29,369 bases of DNA from an uncultured Clostridia bacterium (GTDB lineage Bacteria > Bacillota > Clostridia > Oscillospirales > Butyricicoccaceae). The stretch spans positions 1 through 29,369 of the forward strand of contig CANUCM010000056.1 in the NCBI GenBank assembly GCA_947856675.1. The letters run 5' to 3'. Of this stretch, positions 1-9,206 are shown piece after piece. The notes under the pieces were generated by a model, which worked only from the letters and a program-made list of their open reading frames with translations, was not told the DNA's origin and made no database searches. Made by a program: the position numbers and the translations under genes. Positions within the stretch are counted from its first letter, which is position 1. Every line of letters begins with the position of its first letter.

Positions 1-59
1 CCCCCACGGTTTCCCTCCTGATTTTGAGTCAGGCGCGTCTGCCATTCCGCCACACCGGC
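1..59 (-). tRNA. tRNA-Leu (anticodon CAA), 3' part cut by the window edge
   Basis: Read on the minus strand, the sequence starts GCCGGTGTGGCGGAATGGC, a typical leucine-tRNA 5' end with a 7-nt acceptor strand followed by TG and the D-arm. The anticodon arm is CCTGA-CTCAAAA-TCAGG, which gives anticodon CAA and decodes UUG leucine codons. The variable arm begins just before position 1 (GGGAAACCGTGGGGG). The T-arm and 3' acceptor strand lie outside the window, so the gene is partial. The anticodon loop and D-arm are read directly. The leucine identity follows from the anticodon and the start of a long (class II) variable arm. Confidence 0.93.
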
Positions 60-70
60 GCGGCGGAATT

Positions 71-99
71 ATTATAACGCATCAGGGGACAAAATGCAA
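71..99 (-). promoter_or_regulatory. Sigma-A promoter of the tRNA-Leu gene
   Basis: On the minus strand, TTGCAT (94-99) and TATAAT (71-76) are separated by exactly 17 bases. Transcription would start a few bases before the mature tRNA 5' end at 59. The promoter sits in the 42-base gap behind the M20 hydrolase gene. No hairpin terminator for that upstream operon is visible here, so read-through into the tRNA is possible. Confidence 0.8.
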
Positions 100-101
100 G
101 C

Positions 102-1289
102 TCAATCTTTCAGCAAGCCGCGCAAAACAGCCGTGTAGCTTTCTGCTGCGCCGTACAGCTGGTCGAGTTCCACATGCTCGTCAATCGTGTGCGCCAGGTT
201 TTCAAAAGACGGTCCAAGCCCCAGCGTTTTAATGCCTGCTTCGCCCGCATAATGGCTTCCGTTGGTGCAGAAGTTGTACTGGGTAATTTCCGGGTTAAAG
301 CCCGCTTTTTTCAGCTCGGCATACACATCCTGCACAAACTCCTCCTGCTTGTCAAACAGCCATCCGGGGAAAAACCGCTCTCCGACAATTTCCTCGCCCG
401 TATAGCATTTTTCACGGCCCACCGCATAGCTGACCTTGCAGCGGAAGTCAGGATCGGCCGCGGCCAGCGCATCGACAGCCGCCTGCAGCGGCGCCATAAC
501 GCTCTCCCTGGTCTCTCCGACCAAAAGCCGCCGATCATAAGTCGCACGGCAATACTCCGGCACCACGGATGCCCCGGGGTACGGTTCCGATTTGATGTCA
601 ACCAGTTCCAGGATGCCTTTGCCCAGCACCGGATGGTGCGTCGGCACCAGCTTTTGAATGGCATCAATCAGCTTGGACATTTTGTATACGGCATTGACGC
701 CCTTTTCCGGGTTGGCCGAATGTGCCGGCTTTCCGAACGTTTCGAATACGATTTCGGCGCGGCCGCGCTGGCCGATTTTCATATTAAGCTGCGAAGCCTC
801 GGCAATAATCACATAATCCGGCCTAAAGTGCTCGGAAAGGCTGCGGGAAGCCACGCCTTCAAAGCACTCTTCATGCACGGAGCCCGCCACATAAATCTCG
901 CCTGCAAAGTCACGCCCGCAGTCCTCTGCGAAAAACGCCGCGCCGCATGCCGACGCCGCCAAAGCGCCTTTCATATCGGTTGCGCCGCGCCCGTACAGCG
1001 TGGTGCCTTCGACTTCCGCCGCAAAGGGCTTGTGCGTCCATGCACTCTCGTCCGTGACGGGAACCGTGTCCATATGCCCGTCAAACAGTACCTTTTTCCC
1101 GGGGCGTTTGCCGCGCAGGATCCCCACCGTGTTGCCGTATTTGTCAACAAACACATCGTCAAAGCCCAGGCGTTTAAATCCTTCGGTCAGCACCGCGGCC
1201 ACCTTGTCCTCGTGTCCGGAGTAGCTCTGCTGCTGTATCAGCTGCCGGGCCAGCTCCAAAACCTGTTCCTTCCTTTTTTCGCAAAGCAT
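102..1289 (-). CDS. M20 family metallohydrolase (YgeY-like)
   Basis: The 395-residue product is a zinc-dependent amidohydrolase/peptidase of the M20 (ArgE/DapE/ACY1/CPG2) family, closest in feel to the YgeY 'selenium metabolism-linked hydrolase' group. Visible motifs are DGHMDTVPV around residue 70 (His72 and Asp74 of the first metal site), GRGATDMKG around 101 (bridging Asp105), and HEECFEG around 139 (the general-base and metal-binding Glu pair). A C-terminal metal-ligand region reads HTIDEHVELDQL. The ATG at 1289 is chosen because AGGAG lies 8 bases upstream. A TTG at 1307 is in frame, but the ribosome site would then lie inside the gene. The gene follows pcrA with a short gap, and its ribosome site adjoins the pcrA stop codon, so it is probably the last gene of the murB-pcrA operon. 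The substrate is unknown. The link to selenium metabolism is only by family name, and no selenium gene is nearby. Confidence 0.85.
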   Translation of the reverse strand: MLCEKRKEQVLELARQLIQQQSYSGHEDKVAAVLTEGFKRLGFDDVFVDKYGNTVGILRGKRPGKKVLFDGHMDTVPVTDESAWTHKPFAAEVEGTTLYGRGATDMKGALAASACGAAFFAEDCGRDFAGEIYVAGSVHEECFEGVASRSLSEHFRPDYVIIAEASQLNMKIGQRGRAEIVFETFGKPAHSANPEKGVNAVYKMSKLIDAIQKLVPTHHPVLGKGILELVDIKSEPYPGASVVPEYCRATYDRRLLVGETRESVMAPLQAAVDALAAADPDFRCKVSYAVGREKCYTGEEIVGERFFPGWLFDKQEEFVQDVYAELKKAGFNPEITQYNFCTNGSHYAGEAGIKTLGLGPSFENLAHTIDEHVELDQLYGAAESYTAVLRGLLKD

Positions 1290-1303
1290 GAATCCCACTC
1301 CTG

Positions 1304-3682
1304 TCAAAGTATTTTTATATATTGTGATGCTGTTTTTGCCATCATCAACTTGGTTCCCGCTGCGTCAAACGCAATTTCGAGCAGCAAATCCCCGCCCATG
1401 GGCGTTACGTTTTTGACCGTTCCCCGGCCGAACGCCTTATGCTCTATTGCCTGCCCTGCCCGGTAGGACGCTGCCCGGCTCTCCCCGGCCGGCGCGGCTG
1501 ACACCGAAACGGAAGGCGGGGTCCTGACGGTTCGCTGCACTGCCGGACGGGCCGGACGGGCGCCGTTCATCACGGCAGGCCATGCCCGCTCCCTTTGCAG
1601 ACATGCTTCCGGGATTTCGCCGATAAACCGCGACGGTTTTGCATAACTCGTCTGCCCATACAGCATCCGGCGCTTGGCGCATGACAAATACAGTGCTTTT
1701 TTTGCCCGAGTCATGGCAACATAGCAAATCCGCCGTTCTTCTTCCAGCTCCTCGTTGCGCTCCAGCGACCGGTATGAAGGGAAGATTCCCTCCTCCATTC
1801 CGGTCAAAAACACCGTATCAAACTCCAGGCCCTTGGCGCTGTGCATGGTCATCATGGTCACGGCGTCCGCTTCCTCATCGTAGCGATCCACGTCGGACAA
1901 AAGGGAAATTTCCTCGAGAAACTCACCGAGCGATGGTTCTTCGCTGCGCTGCACATACTCGACAATGCTGGACTTCAGCTCTCGGATATTGTCAATCCTT
2001 CCCTGCGCTTCCAAAGTATCCTGTGCTTCCAGCACCGCAAGATAGCCTGTTTTGCGCATCACTTCCTCGTAAAACTCCGGCAGCGGCAGCGAACGGGCGT
2101 CATCCTGCAGCTGAGCTATCATACCGGCAAACTTTTCAAGCGCAGCCCCCGCCGCCTTTCCGAAATCTTCATATTCCAAAGCCCGCTGCGCAATCTGCAT
2201 TTGTGAAACACCCTCGCGGTCGCTCAAAAGCGAAAGCGTTTCCAGCGTTTTGGCTCCGATTTTTCTCGGCGGATTGTTGATAATCCTGCGAAGGCGCACC
2301 GTATCGCTCGGATTCTGCACGACCCACAGGTAAGAAAGCATATCTTTTACCTCTGCCCGGTCAAAAAAACGCAGGCCGCTGACAATCCGGTACGGAATGC
2401 CGTTGCGCTTAAAGGCCGTTTCAATGCTGTTGCTCAGCGCATGGTTGCGATACAACACTGTAAAGTTTTTTAGCTTTACTCCTTTTGCATATCCCTCATG
2501 AATTTTGGCTGCAATGTACTGTGCTTCTTCCTCCTGGGTTTCTGCTTCAAAAAAGTGCACACGCTGCCCCTGCTCGTTGCGCGTCCAGAGAGTTTTCCCC
2601 TTGCGCTCCGTATTGCAGGCAATCACGTCATTTGCTGCCGCCAGAATATTGCCGGTGGAGCGATAGTTTTGTTCAAGGCGGATGGTCACGGCCTCTGGAT
2701 ACTGCTGCTCAAACTCCAGAATGTTTCGAATCGTCGCCCCGCGAAACTTGTAAATGCTTTGGTCGTCATCCCCGACCACGCAAAGATTCCGGTATCCGCC
2801 CGCCAGAATGCTGCATAACATATATTGCGCATGGTTTGTATCCTGATACTCATCCACCAGCACATACCGGAACTTTTTCTGATAGTACTCCCGCACCTCG
2901 GAAAATCCCTGCAGAAGCTCTACCGTTTTGACAATGATGTCGTCAAAATCCAGCGCGTTGGCTGCCAGCATCCGGCGCTGATACGCCGCATACACCCGGG
3001 CTACAATGCGCCGGTAATAATCGCCGCCCGCCTGCTCCTCATATTCTGCCGGCATGACAAGATTGTCCTTTGCCCGGGAGATTTCCGAGGAAATACCGCG
3101 CAGCTCAAACTTTTTTTCGTCAATGTCGAGGTCCTTCAAAATGCCTGCCAGCATCCGTTTTTTATCGTCTTCGTCATAAATGGTAAAGTTCCTGGTGTAG
3201 CCGAGCTTTTCAATATCCCTGCGCAGCATTCGCGTACAGGCCGAGTGAAACGTATGGGCCCAAATGTCTGCCGCCTGAGGACCGCAGGCAACATTCAGCC
3301 GCTCACGCAGTTCTCCCGCTGCCTTGTTTGTAAAAGTGATGGCAATGATTTCCCACGGCTGCGGCCGATCCACGCTGCACAGGCGCAGCAGCTGCTCGTC
3401 GGGCAGTGCGTCTTCATCCGCCACTGCCATGGCCAGCTGCGCAAGCTCGGCATCCCCGGCCCAATCTGGCGCCGTCTCACATTCATAACCCCGGCCAAAC
3501 CGGAGAAGGTTGATCACACGGTTGATAAGAACCGTCGTTTTCCCGCTGCCTGCGCCAGCCAGCAAAAGAACGGGGCCCTCTGTTTTAAACACCGCTTTTT
3601 TCTGCATGTCATTCAGCTTTTCAAACTCGCGCTCAATGACCGCTTTGCGCAAAGCGCTGTAACGAACGTCAAAATTGCTCAT
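1304..3682 (-). CDS. pcrA: ATP-dependent DNA helicase PcrA/UvrD
   Basis: The product is a superfamily 1A 3'-5' DNA helicase of 792 residues, involved in repair, recombination control and clearing of replication-transcription conflicts. The motifs appear in order: Walker A GAGSGKT (43-49), motif Ia ITFTNKAAGELRERL, motif II VLVDEYQDTNHAQY, motif III VVGDDDQSIYKFRGA, motif IV LEQNYRSTGNI, motif V TMHSAKGLEFDTVFL and motif VI ICYVAMTRAKKALYL. A proline/alanine-rich linker (about residues 675-735) leads to a C-terminal Tudor-like domain (HKAFGRGTVKNV) that in PcrA contacts RNA polymerase. The ATG at 3682 has AGGGAG upstream, and that site overlaps the dnaE stop codon, so translation is probably coupled to dnaE. 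The length fits full-length PcrA, and nothing is missing. Confidence 0.96.
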   Translation of the reverse strand: MSNFDVRYSALRKAVIEREFEKLNDMQKKAVFKTEGPVLLLAGAGSGKTTVLINRVINLLRFGRGYECETAPDWAGDAELAQLAMAVADEDALPDEQLLRLCSVDRPQPWEIIAITFTNKAAGELRERLNVACGPQAADIWAHTFHSACTRMLRRDIEKLGYTRNFTIYDEDDKKRMLAGILKDLDIDEKKFELRGISSEISRAKDNLVMPAEYEEQAGGDYYRRIVARVYAAYQRRMLAANALDFDDIIVKTVELLQGFSEVREYYQKKFRYVLVDEYQDTNHAQYMLCSILAGGYRNLCVVGDDDQSIYKFRGATIRNILEFEQQYPEAVTIRLEQNYRSTGNILAAANDVIACNTERKGKTLWTRNEQGQRVHFFEAETQEEEAQYIAAKIHEGYAKGVKLKNFTVLYRNHALSNSIETAFKRNGIPYRIVSGLRFFDRAEVKDMLSYLWVVQNPSDTVRLRRIINNPPRKIGAKTLETLSLLSDREGVSQMQIAQRALEYEDFGKAAGAALEKFAGMIAQLQDDARSLPLPEFYEEVMRKTGYLAVLEAQDTLEAQGRIDNIRELKSSIVEYVQRSEEPSLGEFLEEISLLSDVDRYDEEADAVTMMTMHSAKGLEFDTVFLTGMEEGIFPSYRSLERNEELEEERRICYVAMTRAKKALYLSCAKRRMLYGQTSYAKPSRFIGEIPEACLQRERAWPAVMNGARPARPAVQRTVRTPPSVSVSAAPAGESRAASYRAGQAIEHKAFGRGTVKNVTPMGGDLLLEIAFDAAGTKLMMAKTASQYIKIL

Positions 3683-3691
3683 GCTTTCTCC

Positions 3692-6600
3692 CTATTTTAA
3701 TACGACATTTTCCTCACTCAGCACCCCGCGCAGCCTGTCCAGAAGCTCCGCGCTGCCGGATACCCACCGCTCCTCGCGCAGACGCATTTTGCGTCTTGTA
3801 TCCGCAGTCACCACCACGACCGGACAAAAGCCGGGATAGCCGGCCATGATTTTGCACACGCTGACAAAAGCTTCGCTGTCGGCGGAAGGCACTTTCAGAT
3901 ACAATGTCTTCGGCTTTACAGCCGCCTCCGCTGCAGGCTGCGCGCGTCTTCCGCCGCGCTGATTCCTCCGCGCCAAATGCTGCTGTACGCCCGCTTCCGT
4001 CAGCGGCTGAATCTCATCGCACACCAGCTTGGGTTCCTCGTCTTCGCGCGCCGAAACCCGGCCGTACACAACCACGGCGCTGTCCTCATGCAGGTACATG
4101 CCGCCGCTGCTCAGAGCACCGGAAAACACCAGCATTTCCACAGAGCCGCTGACATCTTCGAGCGTAGCGTACGCCATACTGGTACCCTTTTTTGTGGTTT
4201 TCAGCTTGAAGGCCGTTATCACGCCCGCCATGGTAATATAGCTGCCGTCGCCAATTTCCGAGCCGCCTTCCTGTGAGCAGCATTCCAGCACACGCGCAAC
4301 AGACACAGCTCCCGCCTTCGTACACAGGCCCCGCAGCGCTTCCATCGGATGGCCGGAGAGATACAGCCCCGTTGTTTCCTTTTCCATCGCCAGCAGTTCC
4401 TTTTCGGGAAACTCCGGAATGTCGGGAAGCATCTGCGGCTCAGCGGACGGCTGGTGCATTTCAGCAAATAAATCTATCTGCCCCTCAAGGTTGCGCTTCA
4501 CATCGGAGGAGGCACTGTCCAGCACCCGCGCGTATACCGACATCAGCTGTGAACGCCGCACTCCCATACTGTCAAAGGCGCCGCACTTAATGAGGTTTTC
4601 CAAAACCCGCTTGTTGAGATCGTACTGCGACATGCGCCGGCAAAAATCAGGAAAATCCACAAAAATTCCGCCGCTGCGCCGTTCTGAGGTCAGGCGGTCG
4701 ATCAGCCCGCGCCCAACGTTTTTCACCGCGGCCAGTCCAAAGCGGATACCGCTTTCGCTGACGGTAAAGTCGGCGTCCGAGCTGTTGACATCGGGCGGCA
4801 GCACGCTGATCCCCATTTCACGGCACTGAGAAATATACTCCGAAACCTTGCCCGAAGAATCCAGCACCGACGTCAGCAGTGCGGCCATGTACTCCCTCGG
4901 GAAATGATATTTCATATATGCGGTCTGATAAGCCAGCACCGCATACGCTGCTGCATGTGCCTTGTTAAAGGCGTAATTTGCAAAGTCCAGCATCTCGTCG
5001 AAGATTTCGTTTGCCGTTGCGGCATCAATCCCGTTGCCTGCACAGCCGGCAATCCCCTCCGCGCTGTTTCCGTTTACAAAGTTTTCCCGCTCGCTTGCCA
5101 GCACGTCAAACTTTTTCTTGGACATCGCCCTGCGCACCATATCCGCGCGCCCCAAAGAATACCCTGCAAGCAGCCGGAATGTTTCCATGACCTGTTCCTG
5201 GTACACGATGCAGCCGTAAGTGACCGAAAGGATTTTTTCCAGCATCGGGTGCTTGTAGCTGATGTGCGACGGGTTGTTTTTCCTGTCGATATACGTCGCA
5301 ATGGAGGCCATCGGCCCCGGCCGGAACAGCGCCACAATGGCTGTAATATCTTCGATGGACCGCGGTTTCATAGCCATGGTGACCCCGGTCATCCCCGAGC
5401 TTTCCAGCTGGAACACGCCGGAGGTACGCCCCTGCGCCAGCATGTCATACACGCCCTGATCCGCATAATTGATGTGTTCAAGATCAATGTCAGCCCCGCC
5501 TGCGCGCGCAAGGCGGACGGCATCATCCAGGATAGTCAGGTTGCGAAGCCCCAGAAAATCCATTTTGAGCAGGCCGAGCTCTTCCAGCGTAGTCATCCCG
5601 TACTGCGTGACAGTACCGAGATCGTTTTTTGCCAGCGGTACATAAGTAAACACCGGTTCAGAAGTGATAATGACCCCGGCTGCATGTGTCGAAGCATTGC
5701 GCGGCATACCCTCAATTTCCCGGGCAATATCGATGAGGTTCCGAACGCGATCATCCTCATCATAAAACCGTTTCAGTTCGGCAGAGCCGTCCAGTGCTTT
5801 TTGCAGCGTCATTTTCGGTTCCTGCGGCACCAGCTTGGCCACCTGATCGACCTCTGCATACGGCATGTTCAGCACGCGCCCGACATCCCGAATCGCCGCG
5901 CGGGCCGCCATGGTGCCGAACGTGATAATCTGCGACACCTGTTGTTCACCGTACTTCCGCACGACATAATCAATGACCTCCTGCCGGCGAATATAGCAGA
6001 AGTCTATGTCTATATCCGGCATGCTGACGCGCTCCGGATTCAGAAAACGTTCGAAATACAGGGAATACTGAATGGGATCGAGCTGCGTAATGCCCAAACA
6101 GTATGCGACCATGCTTCCCGCGGCAGAACCGCGCCCCGGTCCCACAGGAATCCCCTGGCTGCGGGCAAATGCGATAAAGTCGCCGACAATCAGAAAATAG
6201 TCGACAAACCCCATTCGACGTATCATGTCAATTTCGTAATCAAGCCGGCTGCGCACCTCGGGAGACGCGTCCGGATAGCGTTTTTTAAAGCCCTCCAGGC
6301 ATTTTTCCCGAAGTACGCTCAGTGCGTCCTGGCCTTCTTCCAACGGGAACTTCGGAAGATGGTGGCTGCCAAAATCAAAGTCCAGACGGCATTTTTCCGC
6401 AATGCGCACGGTGTTTTCCAGCGCCTGCGGGCAGTCGGGAAACAGCTGCGCCATCTCATCTCCGCTTTTGATGTAAAATTCCTGGCCGCTGAAGCGCATG
6501 CGCTCCTCATCTTCCACGAGCTTTCCCGTCTGTATGCACAGCAGTACGTCATGAATGGATGCATCCTGCCGGCGCAGATAATGAGCATCATTCGTCGCGA

Positions 6601-7204
6601 CCAGCGGAATCCCCGTTTCCTGCGACAGGCGCTTCAGCCCTGCGTTGACCACGGCCTGTTCGGCAATCCCGTGGTCCTGCAGCTCCAAATAGTAATCGCC
6701 CGGCTCAAACAGCCCCTGGTAGGCAAGCGCCGTATCCTTTGCCGCCTCATAGTTGCCCGCCGCAAGCAGCTGCTGCACCTGTCCCGCAAGGCAGGCCGAA
6801 AGGCATACAAGCCCTTCGCTGTGCTCTTTCAAAAGCTCAAAATCAATTCTCGGCTTGCTGTAAAACCCTTCCACAAACCCCATGGAACAAAGGTAAATCA
6901 GATTTTTGTAGCCGGTTTGGTTTTTGCACAGCAGCACCAGATGATATGCGTCTCCATCGAGTTCATAGGTCTTGTCAAACCGCGAACGCGGCGCCACATA
7001 CACCTCGCAGCCTATGATAGGCTGAATCCCTGCTTTTTTTGCCTGCTTGTAAAAATCTATGACGCCGTACATCACGCCATGGTCCGTAATGGCCACAGCC
7101 TTTTGCCCCAGCGCCTGCACGTGTTCAATCAGGCGGCCGATGCGGCACGCGCCGTCAAGCAGGCTGTATTCCGTATGTACATGCAAATGAACAAACTCTT
7201 TCAT
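3692..7204 (-). CDS. dnaE: DNA polymerase III alpha subunit DnaE
   Basis: This replicative C-family DNA polymerase has 1170 residues. An N-terminal PHP domain (about 1-205) starts with the metal-binding LHVHTEYSLLDGA and includes AITDHGVMYG. The polymerase palm has GPGRGSAAGSM (about 355-365) and the catalytic PDIDIDF (about 396-402). The helix-hairpin-helix region has FNKAHAAAYAVLAYQTAY. A C-terminal OB-fold is seen around ITMAGVITAFKLKTTKKGTS. The ATG at 7204 gives the canonical start MKEFVHLH and has an AAAGGG-type ribosome site; the in-frame ATG at 7222 lacks one. DnaE next to whiA is common in Clostridia. These organisms usually also have PolC, so DnaE here may act mainly in lagging-strand primer extension; that division of labour is inferred from other Firmicutes. 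The gene ends with TAG, showing that amber is an ordinary stop in this genome. Confidence 0.96.
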   Translation of the reverse strand: MKEFVHLHVHTEYSLLDGACRIGRLIEHVQALGQKAVAITDHGVMYGVIDFYKQAKKAGIQPIIGCEVYVAPRSRFDKTYELDGDAYHLVLLCKNQTGYKNLIYLCSMGFVEGFYSKPRIDFELLKEHSEGLVCLSACLAGQVQQLLAAGNYEAAKDTALAYQGLFEPGDYYLELQDHGIAEQAVVNAGLKRLSQETGIPLVATNDAHYLRRQDASIHDVLLCIQTGKLVEDEERMRFSGQEFYIKSGDEMAQLFPDCPQALENTVRIAEKCRLDFDFGSHHLPKFPLEEGQDALSVLREKCLEGFKKRYPDASPEVRSRLDYEIDMIRRMGFVDYFLIVGDFIAFARSQGIPVGPGRGSAAGSMVAYCLGITQLDPIQYSLYFERFLNPERVSMPDIDIDFCYIRRQEVIDYVVRKYGEQQVSQIITFGTMAARAAIRDVGRVLNMPYAEVDQVAKLVPQEPKMTLQKALDGSAELKRFYDEDDRVRNLIDIAREIEGMPRNASTHAAGVIITSEPVFTYVPLAKNDLGTVTQYGMTTLEELGLLKMDFLGLRNLTILDDAVRLARAGGADIDLEHINYADQGVYDMLAQGRTSGVFQLESSGMTGVTMAMKPRSIEDITAIVALFRPGPMASIATYIDRKNNPSHISYKHPMLEKILSVTYGCIVYQEQVMETFRLLAGYSLGRADMVRRAMSKKKFDVLASERENFVNGNSAEGIAGCAGNGIDAATANEIFDEMLDFANYAFNKAHAAAYAVLAYQTAYMKYHFPREYMAALLTSVLDSSGKVSEYISQCREMGISVLPPDVNSSDADFTVSESGIRFGLAAVKNVGRGLIDRLTSERRSGGIFVDFPDFCRRMSQYDLNKRVLENLIKCGAFDSMGVRRSQLMSVYARVLDSASSDVKRNLEGQIDLFAEMHQPSAEPQMLPDIPEFPEKELLAMEKETTGLYLSGHPMEALRGLCTKAGAVSVARVLECCSQEGGSEIGDGSYITMAGVITAFKLKTTKKGTSMAYATLEDVSGSVEMLVFSGALSSGGMYLHEDSAVVVYGRVSAREDEEPKLVCDEIQPLTEAGVQQHLARRNQRGGRRAQPAAEAAVKPKTLYLKVPSADSEAFVSVCKIMAGYPGFCPVVVVTADTRRKMRLREERWVSGSAELLDRLRGVLSEENVVLK

Positions 7205-7246
7205 GAACTGCCCTTTCCCCATATGCCGCGTGCAGCGGCTCTTTTT

Positions 7247-8125
7247 CTACTGGAGCTGATTTGCCAGCTTCATCAGTTTTCGCATGCGGTTATTGAGCCC
7301 GGGTTTTGTAATCGGCTCGTCAAACAGCGGCAGCAGCTCGCTCAGTGAAAGCTCCGGGTTGTCCAGGCGCACCTGCGCAGTTGCCTGCAGAGCCTGCGGC
7401 AAGGTCTGAAGCACCCCTGCCGCCTGCAGCCGGCCTATGGCTGCCACCTGCCGTGCCGCCGCACTGAGCGTTTTGTCCAGATTCGCCGTTTCGCAGTTGA
7501 CCTTCCTGTTGACATTGTTGCGCAAATCCTTTTCCACTTTGCTGAGCATCAGCGTCATGGCCGCGCCGGTGGCCCCGGCCGCGGAAAGGAAATCTTCAAT
7601 CAGCCCGCTGTCTTTGTAATACAGCACATAATTGCCGCGGCGGGTCAGCTGCCCCGGTGCCATATTCATATCCAAAAGCAGCGCCATAACCTGCCTCGAT
7701 ACATTATAGTGGGATGTCACCAGTTCAAGATGGTAGCTCTTTTCCGGATCCGAAAGATAGCCTCCGGCCAGAAAGGCGCCGCGGACAAAGGCGGACTTGC
7801 AGCAGTCCTCCTCCACCAGCGCACGGTTCAGCTGCAGCGCGATGTTTTTATGTTCATAACCGAACGCAGAAAAAATCCGCTCGGCTGTCTGCCCGTCATA
7901 CAGCAGCTGGGAACCGTTTTGCTCCTCCGGTTCGGCCCGGAACGCCGCGTGCAGCAGCGCCGCCGCCCGGCGGCGCACCACCGGATTGTCCGACTGAATG
8001 CGCACCCCATCCCCACTGAACCGATTGGCGTACAGAAGAATGCCCAGGCTTTCTGCCAGCATGCAGCACGGGGCACCCAGCGAAAGCCGGCACAGTTCGT
8101 TTTTTGTTTCTGTTGTAAAGGACAT
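7247..8125 (-). CDS. whiA: Sporulation/cell-division regulator WhiA
   Basis: The 292-residue protein matches the WhiA family: an N-terminal LAGLIDADG-like endonuclease-fold domain without catalytic activity (about residues 1-200, including VRGAFLAGGYLSDPEKSYHLE) and a C-terminal helix-turn-helix domain (about 210-290, ending with NPELSLSELLPLFDEPITK). WhiA controls division/sporulation genes in Actinobacteria and affects division and chromosome segregation in Bacillus. The ATG at 8125 follows AGGAG, which lies over the last codons and stop of yvcK, suggesting coupled translation. The order rapZ-yvcK-whiA is one of the most conserved gene clusters of Gram-positive bacteria, which makes the assignment firm. 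The gene ends with TAG. Confidence 0.95.
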   Translation of the reverse strand: MSFTTETKNELCRLSLGAPCCMLAESLGILLYANRFSGDGVRIQSDNPVVRRRAAALLHAAFRAEPEEQNGSQLLYDGQTAERIFSAFGYEHKNIALQLNRALVEEDCCKSAFVRGAFLAGGYLSDPEKSYHLELVTSHYNVSRQVMALLLDMNMAPGQLTRRGNYVLYYKDSGLIEDFLSAAGATGAAMTLMLSKVEKDLRNNVNRKVNCETANLDKTLSAAARQVAAIGRLQAAGVLQTLPQALQATAQVRLDNPELSLSELLPLFDEPITKPGLNNRMRKLMKLANQLQ

Positions 8126-8130
8126 AAGCT

Positions 8131-9204
8131 TTACTCCTGTCTGAGCAAAAAGCGGTCATACTCCCCTAAAACACCCGCACGCGGCGCATAGCACTCTGCG
8201 GCCTGCATGATCGTATACGCCAAACGCAGCGGGTCGTGCCGGGCAAAATCACTGCCCAGCGCCAGAATTTGCCCGCCGAACAGCTCAACTCCCATGCGCG
8301 AAAACGCCGATGGTTCAGGGAACAGCTGCGCGCAGCCTTCGCCACGGTACTTGCGCACAATTCGCGGATGCACCGCCTGGGTGTTGTACAGACAAACGTC
8401 CACCACACGCCCGCGCGCGTGTCCATTGATTGCCTGAACATGCTGCGCCGCGGTATACCCCTCTGTTTCGCCTTCCTGCGTCATGATGTTGAGCACATAC
8501 ACGCGCAGGGCTTCAGAACGGCGGATGGCTTCGCTCACACCGTCCACCAGCAGATTCGGGATGACGCTTGTATACAGGCTTCCCGGCCCGAGAATAATCA
8601 AATCCGCCTGTTCAATCGCCTCGATCGCCGACGGTACCGCCTTGGGGCACTGTGGGCACAGCGAGATTTGATCAATCCGCAGGCCGCTTTCCTTTTTGGC
8701 CGCCGTGATGTTGGTTTCCCCCTGGACGCAGCTCCCGTCTTCAAACAGCGCCTGCAGCGTAACATTGCTGCCCGTAACGGGCAGCACTTTTCCCGTAACA
8801 GCCAAAAACTGATTCATCCGCTCCACTGCCGCCTCAAAGCCGCCGCACACGCCGCACAGAGCCAGCAAAAACAGGTTTCCAAAGTTCTGGCCCTTCAGCG
8901 TGCCTTCCGGAAAGCGGTAATTGAGAAGCTGATTCATCGTGCTGCTGGTGTTGGCCAGGGCCAGAATACAGTTGCGTATGTCCCCGGGCGGCAGCATGCC
9001 AAACTCCTGGCGCAGCAGCCCGCTTCCGCCCCCATCATCCGTCACGGTGACAATGGCGGTAATGTTGTCGGTATACTCTTTCAAACCCAAAAGCAGCGTG
9101 GACAGACCGGTCCCTCCGCCGATGGCCGTGACGCGGCGCCCCGAAACCCGTGCCGCCCGCATCAGATCAAAAGCTGCCTCGGCATCCAGATTTTTATAGT
9201 TCAT
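8131..9204 (-). CDS. yvcK: YvcK/GlmR, CofD-like UDP-sugar-binding regulator
   Basis: The 357-residue protein belongs to the CofD/YvcK family. The nucleotide-binding start AIGGGTGLSTLLLGLKEY lies at about 27-44, followed by TVTDDGGGSGLLR and PPGDIRNCILALAN, then LIILGPGSLYTSVIPNLLV near the middle. In Bacillus and Listeria, YvcK (GlmR) binds UDP-GlcNAc and stimulates GlmS, steering carbon into cell-wall precursors, and is needed on gluconeogenic carbon sources. There is a short N-terminal extension of about 25 residues before the glycine-rich motif compared with Bacillus YvcK. The ATG at 9204 has an AAAGGG site, and a slightly later start cannot be excluded. It lies 2 bases behind rapZ and 5 bases ahead of whiA. 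Confidence 0.95.
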   Translation of the reverse strand: MNYKNLDAEAAFDLMRAARVSGRRVTAIGGGTGLSTLLLGLKEYTDNITAIVTVTDDGGGSGLLRQEFGMLPPGDIRNCILALANTSSTMNQLLNYRFPEGTLKGQNFGNLFLLALCGVCGGFEAAVERMNQFLAVTGKVLPVTGSNVTLQALFEDGSCVQGETNITAAKKESGLRIDQISLCPQCPKAVPSAIEAIEQADLIILGPGSLYTSVIPNLLVDGVSEAIRRSEALRVYVLNIMTQEGETEGYTAAQHVQAINGHARGRVVDVCLYNTQAVHPRIVRKYRGEGCAQLFPEPSAFSRMGVELFGGQILALGSDFARHDPLRLAYTIMQAAECYAPRAGVLGEYDRFLLRQE

Positions 9205-9206
9205 AC

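Noticed and set aside
102..1289. Selenium-dependent metabolism cluster based on the YgeY-like hydrolase
   Set aside because: Neither selenophosphate, selenocysteine nor xanthine-dehydrogenase-type genes are nearby; the gene follows pcrA in a replication and repair operon.
4904..7348. An 814-codon open frame on the plus strand opposite dnaE
   Set aside because: It is the antisense shadow of dnaE, whose motifs are unmistakable. The plus-strand protein has no recognisable domains and is compositionally biased, as expected in GC-rich DNA.
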